Positions 55,726 to 64,000 of a DNA stretch of 64,000 nucleotides are shown here, one piece after another. Position 1 is the first letter of the stretch, and each line of letters begins with the position of its first letter. The stretch lies in assembly GCF_032595075.1 (NCBI RefSeq), contig NZ_CP118735.1:1020001-1084000 (forward strand), written 5' to 3'. Source of the DNA: Streptococcus sp. 29887. Its GTDB lineage: Bacteria; Bacillota; Bacilli; Lactobacillales; Streptococcaceae. The position numbers and the translations under genes are program-made. The notes beneath the pieces were generated by a model that had not been told where the DNA came from, ran no database searches, and was given only the letters and a program-made list of their open reading frames with translations.

Positions 55726-57513
55726 ATTGAAGTAATCGAACAAATTAAACTTGACATTCTAAATAGTATTCCAATAGGAGATAGGCGAACACTTATTAAG
55801 AGTTTAATTCCCTATCTTCTTTTTTTCTATCTTGGAACCTGTTTAGGTCACCATATCCGAAGTTTTAAAGGGGGTGATGTATTAGATAGGCTATTTCAAG
55901 CAATTTTAGAAATTGAATCTATGAGTTGGTTATTCATTCCGAGTTTTGATGATTTGCTTCTCGGTTTAGGTTTATCTATAAGCGTTTGGGGAGTGATATA
56001 TTCCAAAAAGCGTCATGCAAAAAAATTTAGACACGGAGTTGAATATGGTTCTGCAAGATGGGGAGATGGGAAAGATATTCAACCTTATGAGGACCCAATT
56101 TTTGAGAATAATATCTTGTTGACAAATAGCGAAAAGCTAACTATGAATTCTCGACCGTCAAACCCAAAGTTTGCCAGAAATAAAAATATTCTGGTGGTAG
56201 GTGGCTCAGGCAGTGGTAAGACTAGATTTTTTGTCAAACCCAATCTTATGCAAATGCATTCTAGTTACTGTGTAACTGACCCAAAAGGAACGATAGTTCT
56301 AGAATGTGGCAAGATGTTAGAAAACAATGGTTATCAGATAAAAATCTTAAATACTATCAACTTCAATAAATCCATGAAATACAACCCTTTCGCATATTTG
56401 AAAAGTGAGAAAGATATTCTCAAGTTAGTTCAGACAATCATTGCAAATACTAAGGGTGAGGGTGAAAAAGCTGGAGAAGATTTTTGGGTCAAGGCTGAGA
56501 AACTTTATTACACGGCACTTATTGGTTATATCTACTATGAAAGTCCTAAGGAAGAACAAAACTTTAATACTTTACTTGCAATGTTGGATGCTAGTGAGGT
56601 GCGTGAAGATGATGAGAATTTTAAGAATGCCATTGATTATCTATTCTTAGCTTTAGAACGGAAAAAGCCTCATCATTTTGCTGTTAAACAGTACAAAAAG
56701 TATAAGTTAGCAGCTGGGAAAACTGCAAAATCAATCTTGATTTCTTGTGGTGCAAGGCTAGCACCTTTTGACATTGAAGAGTTGAGAGAATTGATGAGTG
56801 ATGATGAGTTAGAATTGGATACTCTTGGTGACCGAAAAACGGCACTCTTTGTCATTATTTCAGATACAGATGACACATTTAACTTTGTGGTTTCCATTAT
56901 GTACTCGCAACTATTCAATTTACTCTGTGACAAGGCGGACGATGTTTATGGGGGTCGATTACCAGTACATGTACGTTGCCTATTAGATGAATTTGCCAAC
57001 ATTGGTTTAATTCCACGGTTTGAAAAGTTGATTGCTACCATTCGTTCTCGTGAAATTTCTGCTGCTATCATTCTTCAAGCAAAATCCCAACTTAAAGCCA
57101 TTTATAAAGATAATGCAGATACAATTATCGGAAACTGTGATACCGAGTTATTTCTTGGTGGCAAAGAAGGAACTACTCTGAAAGAATTAGCGGAGAATTT
57201 AGGTAAAGAAACAATCGATCTATACAATACAAGTGAAACTAGGTCCAATCAGAAATCATTTGGTCTGAATTACCAGAAACTAGGAAAGGAGCTAATGTCA
57301 CGAGATGAGTTAAAAGTCATGGATGGTGGAAAATGTATTCTTGAGATTCGTGGTACACGGCCATTTTATTCAGATAAGTATGATATTACCAAGCACAAGC
57401 ATTACAAATTATTAGAGGATTTTGATAAGAGAAACAAGTTTGACATAGAAAAGTATCTCAAGAAAAGAGGAGGAGTCAAACTGACGGAGAATACAAAGGT
57501 TATTCAATTGTAG
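55726..57513 (+). CDS. VirD4/TraG-type coupling protein, likely ATT start
   Basis: A type IV coupling ATPase that links the relaxosome to the channel. Walker A is VVGGSGSGKTRF, Walker B is VRCLLDEFANIG, and AKSQLKAIYKDNADTIIGNCD is typical. Starting at the first ATG (55921) would leave 530 residues and only one membrane helix. The same frame is open back to an ATT at 55726, 7 nt after GGAGG (55714-55718), adding 65 residues with another membrane helix (LIPYLLFFYLGTCLG). Two N-terminal helices are expected for VirD4, so ATT is the probable start (595 residues). Confidence 0.88.
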   Translation: MEVIEQIKLDILNSIPIGDRRTLIKSLIPYLLFFYLGTCLGHHIRSFKGGDVLDRLFQAILEIESMSWLFIPSFDDLLLGLGLSISVWGVIYSKKRHAKKFRHGVEYGSARWGDGKDIQPYEDPIFENNILLTNSEKLTMNSRPSNPKFARNKNILVVGGSGSGKTRFFVKPNLMQMHSSYCVTDPKGTIVLECGKMLENNGYQIKILNTINFNKSMKYNPFAYLKSEKDILKLVQTIIANTKGEGEKAGEDFWVKAEKLYYTALIGYIYYESPKEEQNFNTLLAMLDASEVREDDENFKNAIDYLFLALERKKPHHFAVKQYKKYKLAAGKTAKSILISCGARLAPFDIEELRELMSDDELELDTLGDRKTALFVIISDTDDTFNFVVSIMYSQLFNLLCDKADDVYGGRLPVHVRCLLDEFANIGLIPRFEKLIATIRSREISAAIILQAKSQLKAIYKDNADTIIGNCDTELFLGGKEGTTLKELAENLGKETIDLYNTSETRSNQKSFGLNYQKLGKELMSRDELKVMDGGKCILEIRGTRPFYSDKYDITKHKHYKLLEDFDKRNKFDIEKYLKKRGGVKLTENTKVIQL

Positions 57514-57523
57514 GAGGTTGCTT

Positions 57524-57601
57524 ATGCGGATTAGGGCACCACCAACATACACAAAACGTAAAGAAAAAATAGAAAGAGGAAAATTATGGAACATGAAATG
57601 A
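57524..57601 (+). CDS. 25-codon basic ORF between virD4 and ssb
   Basis: MRIRAPPTYTKRKEKIERGK... ends in TGA at 57599-57601, with a perfect AGGAGG SD (57512-57517). It overlaps the ssb-like start (57586), so its translation may couple to that gene. No known function. Confidence 0.45.
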   Translation: MRIRAPPTYTKRKEKIERGKLWNMK

Positions 57602-57894
57602 TAAATATTAACGCTCATCTTGTAAAAGATGTTGTGTTTTCAAGTTTTGAATCCGAGGACGGAATTGTCCCAGTTGTAAATTTCTCCCTTGTTAAAAAAT
57701 ATGGAAAGGGTAAGGAATACACTAACTGTTCTGCCTATGGTGATAAGGTAGAGATTGCAAAAGAATTTGAAAAGGGAGATCTTATCCATGTTTTCGGTTA
57801 CTTTAAAGAAAATCGCAAAGGTGATAAGGTATACAAGAATTTTATTGTTAAATCAATGAATAAAATTGAACAAGATGAAATGGAGGAAGAGTAA
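57586..57894 (+). CDS. Single-strand DNA-binding-like protein
   Basis: A 102-residue OB-fold protein: INAHLVKDVVFSSFESEDGIVPVVNFSLV, YTNCSAYGDKVEIAKEFEKGDLIHVFGYF. It is shorter than chromosomal SSB and lacks the acidic DDDxPF tail. It may protect transferred single strands in the recipient. Start 57586 (or the second Met at 57598) with AGAGGAAAA as SD; the stop overlaps the next ATG by one base. Confidence 0.8.
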   Translation: MEHEMININAHLVKDVVFSSFESEDGIVPVVNFSLVKKYGKGKEYTNCSAYGDKVEIAKEFEKGDLIHVFGYFKENRKGDKVYKNFIVKSMNKIEQDEMEEE

Positions 57895-58109
57895 TGGATT
57901 TTTTCACACAAGGAGTGGACGTATTAAAAACATTGGTTATCGCAATTGGCGGTGGTTTAGGTGCCTGGGGCGTTATTAACCTCATGGAAGGCTATGGTAA
58001 CGATAACCCAGGAGCTAAGTCACAGGGTATCAAGCAACTGATGGCAGGTGGTGGCATTGTGTTAATTGGTTTAAAACTAATTCCTCTGCTTGCTAATTTA
58101 ATCCAATAG
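57894..58109 (+). CDS. Maff2 family small membrane protein
   Basis: A 71-residue protein with two hydrophobic helices around NLMEGYGNDNPGAKSQGIKQLMAGGG. This motif is typical of Maff2/TrbC-like (VirB2-like) proteins in Gram-positive ICEs, which may form a channel or pilus-like subunit. Confidence 0.85.
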   Translation: MDFFTQGVDVLKTLVIAIGGGLGAWGVINLMEGYGNDNPGAKSQGIKQLMAGGGIVLIGLKLIPLLANLIQ

Positions 58110-58117
58110 GAGGAGCT

Positions 58118-58981
58118 ATGTTTGATATATTCGGAAAACTAGAAGAGATGATTCAAGAAATTCTTTTGGATATGATAAAAGGGACTTTGACAAGTATGTT
58201 TACTGATTTGAATCATCAATTAGACTTTGTATCTGGTCAGGTCGGTCAATCGCCAAGCCAGTTCAATGCTGAAGTGTTTTCCTTTATCAAACACATCAAT
58301 GATAGTGTCGTACTACCAATAGCTGGTTTGGTAATTACAGCTGTATTATGTTTAGAATTGATCCAAGTAGTGATGCAAAAGAACAATATGGCAGAAGTTG
58401 ATACGTTTGAATTTTTCAAATATGTCATTAAGATGTGGGTTGCAGTATACTTGGTATCGCATGCTTTTGAATTTGCCATGGCAGCATTTGATATGGGACA
58501 GCACATGATTGGACAAGCAACAGGAGTCATTCATGGCGAAACATCTATATCATCCGAACAGATTACAGCAATGGTTGACAGTTTAAAAGATAAGAATATT
58601 GGTGAATTAGCTGGTATTGTTTTTGAACTTCAAGCGGTTAAGCTAACGATACAGATTATTTCCTTAATCATTCTTATCATCACTTATGGAAGAATGTTCG
58701 AAATTTATGCTTATAGTTCGGTTGCTGCCTTGCCATTTGCTACACTTGGCAATAGGGAGTGGGGCCAACTTGGACATAACTACATACGTGGACTGTTCGC
58801 TTTGGCTCTGCAAGGTTTGTTCCTCGTTATCTGTTTTGGAATCTATGCGGTATTACTTAGAGGTGTAAAAATGACGGATATTCATATGACCGTCTTTTCC
58901 ATTTTAGGTTATACAGTTCTGCTAGGATTCATGATGTTGAAAACTGGTACACTTGCAAGGTCGATTATGAATGCCCACTAG
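58118..58981 (+). CDS. VirB6/TrbL-like conjugation membrane protein
   Basis: A 287-residue polytopic protein. It has an N-terminal soluble part and about six membrane segments (for example VVLPIAGLVITAVLCLELI, IQIISLIILIITYGRMFEIY, FALALQGLFLVICFGIYAV). The ICE order Maff2-VirB6-PrgI-VirB4 supports an inner-channel role. SD AGGAGGAG precedes ATG 58118. Confidence 0.82.
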   Translation: MFDIFGKLEEMIQEILLDMIKGTLTSMFTDLNHQLDFVSGQVGQSPSQFNAEVFSFIKHINDSVVLPIAGLVITAVLCLELIQVVMQKNNMAEVDTFEFFKYVIKMWVAVYLVSHAFEFAMAAFDMGQHMIGQATGVIHGETSISSEQITAMVDSLKDKNIGELAGIVFELQAVKLTIQIISLIILIITYGRMFEIYAYSSVAALPFATLGNREWGQLGHNYIRGLFALALQGLFLVICFGIYAVLLRGVKMTDIHMTVFSILGYTVLLGFMMLKTGTLARSIMNAH

Positions 58982-58993
58982 AGAGGAGAGTAT

Positions 58994-59362
58994 ATGGCCT
59001 ACGTTCAAATTCCAAAGGATTTATCCAAGGTAAAAACTAAAATTGCATTTAATTTAACCAAGCGTCAGTTAATTGGTTTTTCATTGGCAGGCTTTGTTAG
59101 TCTGCCTGTTTATTTATCAATTAGGGAAAGTGTTGGAAATGATTTGGCAATGTTAGTCTTTATTATTCTTGCTTTCCCATTTTTATTTTTAACTTTTTAT
59201 GAAAAAGATGGGTTAACGAGTGAAATCTATCTAAAGTATATTTTCTTACAACAACACTATCAGCCATGTGTGCGGTATAAAAGAGCACTTTATAAAGCCA
59301 AATTCAAGGAGGAGGTACATGAGACCAGAAAGAAAAAGAAAACAGGCACAAGAATTTCTTGA
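58994..59362 (+). CDS. PrgI family protein (VirB3-like)
   Basis: A 122-residue protein starting MAYVQIPKDLSKVKTKIAFNLTKRQLIGF, with two membrane helices (LIGFSLAGFVSLPVYL, LAMLVFIILAFPFLFLTFY) and a basic C-terminal tail. PrgI proteins occupy the VirB3 position and bind the VirB4 ATPase. Its last 44 bp overlap the virB4 start. Confidence 0.88.
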   Translation: MAYVQIPKDLSKVKTKIAFNLTKRQLIGFSLAGFVSLPVYLSIRESVGNDLAMLVFIILAFPFLFLTFYEKDGLTSEIYLKYIFLQQHYQPCVRYKRALYKAKFKEEVHETRKKKKTGTRIS

Positions 59363-61748
59363 AGTGAAGCAGGCCCAACTAAAAAAGATACAAAAGGAAA
59401 CAGCAAAACAGGAAGGAAATTCGTTTGTAGCTTCTATAAAATCATTTTTTGAATTAGGTGAAAAATGTTTTACTGTAGAAGATACAATTCCTATTGAGAA
59501 AGTGTATGAGAATGGGATTTGTCGACTAACTGATGGCTATTTTACTAAAATGATTGCTTTTGAAGACATCAACTACCAACTAGCATTGGAAGAGCAACGA
59601 GATTACATCTTCAATCAGTTTGCTTCATTTTTAAATAGTTTTGATAACAATACCAGATTGCAACTCTGTTTTACGAATCAACTTGGAAGGTTAGAAGAAT
59701 TAGCTGATGCAATTACAATCCCAATTAAAAATGACGGACTTGAGGAAATTCGAAGTGAGTTTAGGACTATGCTTCAAAATCAATTGGAGAAAGGAAATAA
59801 TGGATTAAGGCAGACAAAGTATATCGTTTTTGGTGTAAAAGAGGATTCGTATAGGCAAGCAAAGGTTGTATTATCAAGGCTAGAAATTGACTTACAATCT
59901 CATTTAAAAGGGATGGGAATTCGTTCTACTGTATTAAACGGTTTTGAACGTTTGATTGTACTTCATCATATTTTGAACCCGACTGAGCACTTATCTACAT
60001 TACCTGATGAATTGGAAAATCGGGATTGTCGTTCTATAATCGTACCAGATAAAATTCACTTTCAGAAGAAGTATTTTTCAATGGATAATGTCCTATGTCA
60101 GACTAGTCATGTGCAGATATTAGCATCAGAATTGTCTGATAGATTCTTAACTGAATTACTTTCACTAGAGGAGAACATGGTTCTATCATTGCATATTCAA
60201 GCCTTGGATCAAGTTGATGCGATAAAGTTAGTCAAACGTAAGTTCACCGATGTGCAACGGATGACGATGGAAGAGCAGAAGAAAGCTTATCGTTCTGGTT
60301 ATGATTTAGATATTATTCCTTCAGACTTGATGACCTACGGTACTGATTTGAAACACCTATTGAATGATTTACAAAGTCGTGACGAGAAGATGTTTCTCGT
60401 TTCGTTTATCATTCTAAACCAAGGATTGTCAAAAGCTAAACTGGACAATGCAGTCTCCCAGTTGGCGACCATCTGCAGTCGCCACAATTGTATGCTGAAA
60501 TGTTTGGATTACCAACAGGAGCAGGGCTTAATATCAGCACTACCATTAGGAATGAATTGCATCAAAATAAAGCGGCAATTAACAACTTCAAGCACGGCCG
60601 TATTTATTCCGTTTACGACTGAAGAATTATTCATGACCTCTAGTACATCCATCTATTATGGTCTAAATGCCATTAGTCATAACTTAATCATGGCAGACAG
60701 AAAGAAACTAAAGAACCCCAATGGTTTAATCTTGGGGACGCCAGGGTCTGGAAAATCATTCTCAGCAAAGCGTGAAATCACCAATGCTATCTTAGTAACT
60801 GATGATGATATTCTCATCTGTGATCCGGAAGGAGAGTATGGTGCTTTAGTTGAAGCATTTGGTGGAGAGGTTATTCATGTATCCGCAAAATCAAAAGATT
60901 ACTTAAATCCCTTGGATATTAACTTTAACTATGGGGATGGGGATGCACCTTTGAAGGATAAAGCGAATTTTATTATGTCTATGCTTGAATTGGTTGTAGG
61001 TGGTTCTGGTTTAACTGCAGCAGAAAAGTCAGTTATCGATAGGTGTCTTCCAAAAATTTATGAAGCTTATTTTGAAAATCCGATACCAGAGAATATGCCA
61101 ATTTTACAAGACCTATATGAATTATTGTTAAAACAGGAGGAAAGTGTTGGCCGGAAATTAGCGACTGAAATGGAAATTTATGTGACAGGTTCCCTTAATG
61201 TTTTCAATCATCGTTCCAATGTTGACTTGAATAAGTCCCTCTTATGTTTCGATATTAAAGAGTTAGGTACCCAATTGAAAAAGATTGGTATGTTAGTTAT
61301 TCAAGACCAGGTATGGAACAAGGTTTCACAAAATAGGCAGAGCCAAAAGTCAACTCGCTATTATATAGATGAATTTCACTTACTACTAAAGGAAGAACAA
61401 ACAGCTCAGTATTCTGTTGAAATTTGGAAGAGGTTTAGGAAGTGGGGAGGTATTCCAACTGGATTAACACAGAACGTGAAGGATTTATTGGCAAGCAAAG
61501 AAATTGAAAATGTTTTTGATAACACCGATTTTATCATGATGTTAAACCAGGCTTCTGGCGATAGAGAAATATTAGCTAGAAAGCTAAAAATTTCACCTTA
61601 TCAGCTCAATTACGTGACAAACTCTAATGCAGGTGAGGGGCTACTATTCTTTGGGAATACCATTGTCCCATTCCTAGACCAATTTCCTAAGAATACACTC
61701 TTGTATCAAAAGATGACTACCAAACCAGAGGAGGTCAAGAAAGGCTAG
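59319..61748 (+). CDS. VirB4-type conjugation ATPase
   Basis: An 809-residue ATPase energising the secretion channel. Walker A is LGTPGSGKSFSAKRE, followed by ILICDPEGEYGALVEAFGG; Walker B is in STRYYIDEFHLLLKEE; then WGGIPTGLTQNVKDLL and FIMMLNQASGDREIL. The start is ATG 59319 behind GGAGGAGGT; the longer frame from 59268 has no SD and lies inside the PrgI gene. Confidence 0.93.
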   Translation: MRPERKRKQAQEFLEVKQAQLKKIQKETAKQEGNSFVASIKSFFELGEKCFTVEDTIPIEKVYENGICRLTDGYFTKMIAFEDINYQLALEEQRDYIFNQFASFLNSFDNNTRLQLCFTNQLGRLEELADAITIPIKNDGLEEIRSEFRTMLQNQLEKGNNGLRQTKYIVFGVKEDSYRQAKVVLSRLEIDLQSHLKGMGIRSTVLNGFERLIVLHHILNPTEHLSTLPDELENRDCRSIIVPDKIHFQKKYFSMDNVLCQTSHVQILASELSDRFLTELLSLEENMVLSLHIQALDQVDAIKLVKRKFTDVQRMTMEEQKKAYRSGYDLDIIPSDLMTYGTDLKHLLNDLQSRDEKMFLVSFIILNQGLSKAKLDNAVSQLATICSRHNCMLKCLDYQQEQGLISALPLGMNCIKIKRQLTTSSTAVFIPFTTEELFMTSSTSIYYGLNAISHNLIMADRKKLKNPNGLILGTPGSGKSFSAKREITNAILVTDDDILICDPEGEYGALVEAFGGEVIHVSAKSKDYLNPLDINFNYGDGDAPLKDKANFIMSMLELVVGGSGLTAAEKSVIDRCLPKIYEAYFENPIPENMPILQDLYELLLKQEESVGRKLATEMEIYVTGSLNVFNHRSNVDLNKSLLCFDIKELGTQLKKIGMLVIQDQVWNKVSQNRQSQKSTRYYIDEFHLLLKEEQTAQYSVEIWKRFRKWGGIPTGLTQNVKDLLASKEIENVFDNTDFIMMLNQASGDREILARKLKISPYQLNYVTNSNAGEGLLFFGNTIVPFLDQFPKNTLLYQKMTTKPEEVKKG

Positions 61749-61755
61749 GTGAGAA

Positions 61756-64000
61756 ATGGGAAAGTCAAAACGAATGGTCCGAGAGACCAATAAGAAACGC
61801 TATTCTAAATCTAAACCTGATATAGGACAACGGAAAGAAGTACAAGATTTTTCTGGGAGAGCGGTTGATGAGAAAGTTCGCTTTCAGCACCAAATTATTC
61901 ATAAGGGAAGTAAACTAGAGTGTAACCATCTTAAAGGTGATACGTCAGAAAAAAAGAATCATATTCACAAAAAATCAAATGATAAATCCCTGCAAACACA
62001 TTCAAACAATCAAGACGCAAACAAATCAACTATACAACTTGATAGTTTACGAACTAAAATGGTTAATCAGGAAAGTTCGCAACAGTCTCATCCACCAGAA
62101 AGATTACAAGTTGAATCAAGGCCACCGACACAGAGGAGACAAGTTCAATTAAATCAACGTAATTCTTTTGAAAAACAAAAATTTTCACAAACACAGAACG
62201 ACAACGCAACTACTGTCCAGACTAGTTTACATTCCGAAATCAAAACAAGTTTTGAGGAGGATATTCAACCACCCCCTCTTGAGATGGATGCCCGACCTCC
62301 TGAACTTGTAAGTATACATGAAGACTTTGTTAATTCAACTGAATTATATATAAAGAAGCATGGGGATATAGAGTCAAAAACTAGTCATATTCAGGGAAAA
62401 AGCGTTTCTCTGAGCAATCAGTCAAATGTTAGAAAAAATCCCGAAAGTCCATTTCGTAGATTTGAGACTAATCAAAGTAGAATCGTTGATGCAGACTCAA
62501 AGTTTTCCCATCGTAGAAATGAGGGAGAAACAAAACTTATTCATCACCAAAGCCAAGAAAATACTTCTCAACTTAGAAAAAAGAAGAGAAGAATACACGG
62601 TCAAGGTGAGTTAGTTAAAGAGCGTGGCAATATTTTCTCAGATAGACCTTTATCACCATTTGAAACTGGTTTAGAGTTATCTCAAAATGAAGCAGATTCC
62701 ACTGGTTTTGTTGAGACAGGTTCAATAATTGAAAGTGAAAGAAATGGAAAAGTTATTGATGATTCAATTCTTTCAAGTCGGATTATTCCGAGTAATAAAA
62801 ACTCTCAAAAAAATGTTTTTGAATATTCAAATAGTCCGAATAACAGAAGGAAGATTTTAAAAAATAGTCAGTGCCTTCAAAATGATAAAACAGTTACTCT
62901 AATTGATGAAGCTTGTCAAAGTTCAGAGCAATTTCAGCCAAATCTTAATGATAATACAATTACGGTTGGACAAACAGAACTGTCTATAAATGCCTGGTCA
63001 AAAAAGTTACATCAATCAAAATTTAGCCTATTCTCAAGTAATATTCTGCAATCAAATGCTGTCATTGAAAAGGTAAAGATTGGAGAGAATCAGTTTTCAA
63101 CACGAACAAGAAAGCAATCTTCAAGTAGACAGGTAAAAAAGGAAGCAAAAGTAATTGTTGATAATGGATCTATTCTAGATTCTACTAATAACAAAGATAG
63201 TCAAATTGATTCTGTAGTATCCAAACCCACGTCAAATACTAGCCTACTACCTGTTGATAGAAGACCAACTTATGCTTTGACAAAAACAACTATGAATCAA
63301 ACATATAAGGGGCGTCTTCCGTCAAAAAATAACATTAAGGTAAAACCAAATAAACCACTCAGATTTCCAAATGGACAGGCACAGGTACACGAAAAGATAA
63401 ATTCATTAGTAAATGAACCTATTGAATTCGTCAAGGATAGGAAGAATAACTGTTCATTAAAAAACATTGAAAAAAGTAAACTTGGTCGAATCCAAAGAAC
63501 TCCATATAAAAAAGTAATGTCAGTAATGGCCAATAGTGAGTTTCTAGCAGCTAGTTATCTTCAAGCGGGGGCTGAGGAGAATGTGGCAGTGGATGCAACA
63601 ACAAAAGCGATGAATATCCATGCAACTGCAACTATGAAGATTGCCCAAAAATCTAATCGAAAAAAGACTTTGAAGAAACTGACAAAGAAGGCAAAGATTA
63701 GACAATCACAGTTGGAGTTTCGACATAAGTATCGTTTGTTGAAGGAAGATAAAACTTTTAAACGGCAATCATTCTACCGCAAAGCGATGTATCGACATCG
63801 AATGAGGCAACAAATACGTAAGAAACACCTTCCTAGATTCAGAGACAGGATAAAAGAAGAAGCAATAAAAATACTTAATCAATTCGTTCAATACATTACC
63901 ACAAAATGGAAGAGTATGTTAGTTTTGGTTTTGGCTGTATTTTCACTGTTGACGGTTGTTTACTCTAATAGTCAATTTATGTTCGGTGCTCTATCATCAG
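61756..64000 (+). CDS. Large conjugation protein with VirB1-like position (3' end missing)
   Basis: The frame is open from ATG 61756 to the window end (748 codons). The first 590 or so residues are hydrophilic, Ser/Gln/Lys-rich and disordered in appearance. A basic helical part then precedes one membrane helix (MLVLVLAVFSLLTVVYS) near residues 722-738. In related ICEs this position after virB4 encodes a bifunctional cell-wall hydrolase (lysozyme plus CHAP/NlpC) with an N-terminal tail and membrane anchor. The catalytic domains would lie beyond the window, so this is inference. Confidence 0.7.
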   Translation, partial: MGKSKRMVRETNKKRYSKSKPDIGQRKEVQDFSGRAVDEKVRFQHQIIHKGSKLECNHLKGDTSEKKNHIHKKSNDKSLQTHSNNQDANKSTIQLDSLRTKMVNQESSQQSHPPERLQVESRPPTQRRQVQLNQRNSFEKQKFSQTQNDNATTVQTSLHSEIKTSFEEDIQPPPLEMDARPPELVSIHEDFVNSTELYIKKHGDIESKTSHIQGKSVSLSNQSNVRKNPESPFRRFETNQSRIVDADSKFSHRRNEGETKLIHHQSQENTSQLRKKKRRIHGQGELVKERGNIFSDRPLSPFETGLELSQNEADSTGFVETGSIIESERNGKVIDDSILSSRIIPSNKNSQKNVFEYSNSPNNRRKILKNSQCLQNDKTVTLIDEACQSSEQFQPNLNDNTITVGQTELSINAWSKKLHQSKFSLFSSNILQSNAVIEKVKIGENQFSTRTRKQSSSRQVKKEAKVIVDNGSILDSTNNKDSQIDSVVSKPTSNTSLLPVDRRPTYALTKTTMNQTYKGRLPSKNNIKVKPNKPLRFPNGQAQVHEKINSLVNEPIEFVKDRKNNCSLKNIEKSKLGRIQRTPYKKVMSVMANSEFLAASYLQAGAEENVAVDATTKAMNIHATATMKIAQKSNRKKTLKKLTKKAKIRQSQLEFRHKYRLLKEDKTFKRQSFYRKAMYRHRMRQQIRKKHLPRFRDRIKEEAIKILNQFVQYITTKWKSMLVLVLAVFSLLTVVYSNSQFMFGALSS

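Larger units (their letters stand above)
51498..64000. mobile_element. Left part of an rplL-integrated ICE (ICESa2603-like)
   Basis: From the 3' end of rplL onward lie conjugation genes in one direction: rep, a G5 surface protein, DUF3801, VirD4, SSB-like, Maff2, VirB6-like, PrgI, VirB4, VirB1-like. Insertion at the rplL 3' end with the core GTTACTCTTAAATAA is characteristic of the ICESa2603 family of streptococcal ICEs. The right end, integrase and relaxase are outside the window. Confidence 0.88.

Overview
The window looks like Streptococcus suis or a very close relative. The evidence is low GC, the mutY, alcohol dehydrogenase, rbgA-rnhB, dprA-topA and rplJ-rplL neighbourhoods, a serine-rich-repeat (SRR) adhesin with its accessory Sec locus, and an rplL-integrated ICE. 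All calls were made by reading the sequence. No database search or folding program was run.

Layout. (1) 1-4996 is chromosome. It holds the 3' part of mutY, then a stand-alone structured RNA of about 480 nt with its own promoter and intrinsic terminator. Next come a LexA/HdiR-type S24 repressor divergent from a two-gene operon of unknown function, and an iron-type alcohol dehydrogenase. (2) 4997-40376 is a 35-kb integrated island inserted in the first codons of rbgA. A 21-bp direct repeat bounds it, with a (now broken) tyrosine integrase and a likely excisionase at the right end. The left part is decayed: a broken replication protein, a cell-wall-anchor relic, a Doc/AbrB toxin-antitoxin pair and a fossil of the 3' end of rpsI. 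The middle is a complete SRR glycoprotein system: glycosyltransferases, Gtf3, dGT1, the 1871-residue adhesin, SecY2, Asp1-3, SecA2, GtfA, GtfB and an Asp4-like small protein. The right part is a graveyard of an ISL3-like remnant, a 3'-truncated group II intron and an IS110-family element. (3) 40357-51512 is chromosome again: rbgA, rnhB, a YdcF-like membrane protein, hemolysin III, a CstR-type persulfide-response module (CoA-disulfide/persulfide reductase, rhodanese, regulator), an acetyltransferase, dprA, topA and the L10-leader/rplJ/rplL operon. (4) 51498-64000 is the left end of an ICE of the rplL-integrating (ICESa2603-like) type. It carries a replication initiator with internal iterons, a G5-domain LPETG surface protein, a DUF3801 protein, the VirD4 coupling protein, an SSB-like protein, Maff2, VirB6-, PrgI- and VirB4-like proteins, and the start of a large VirB1-like protein that runs off the window.

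How it works together. GtfA/GtfB start O-GlcNAc modification of the SRR protein and Gtf3, dGT1 and the GT2 enzymes extend the glycan. Asp1-3 with SecA2 and SecY2 (plus Asp4) export the glycoprotein, and sortase anchors it through LPSTG. The island can no longer excise by its own integrase: one frameshift and loss of the expected catalytic tyrosine are visible. The adhesin locus therefore looks domesticated.

The most novel item is the large RNA at about 1069-1548. It shows a 16-bp helix joining segments 300 nt apart and an 8-bp loop-to-distal pairing, and I do not recognise its family.
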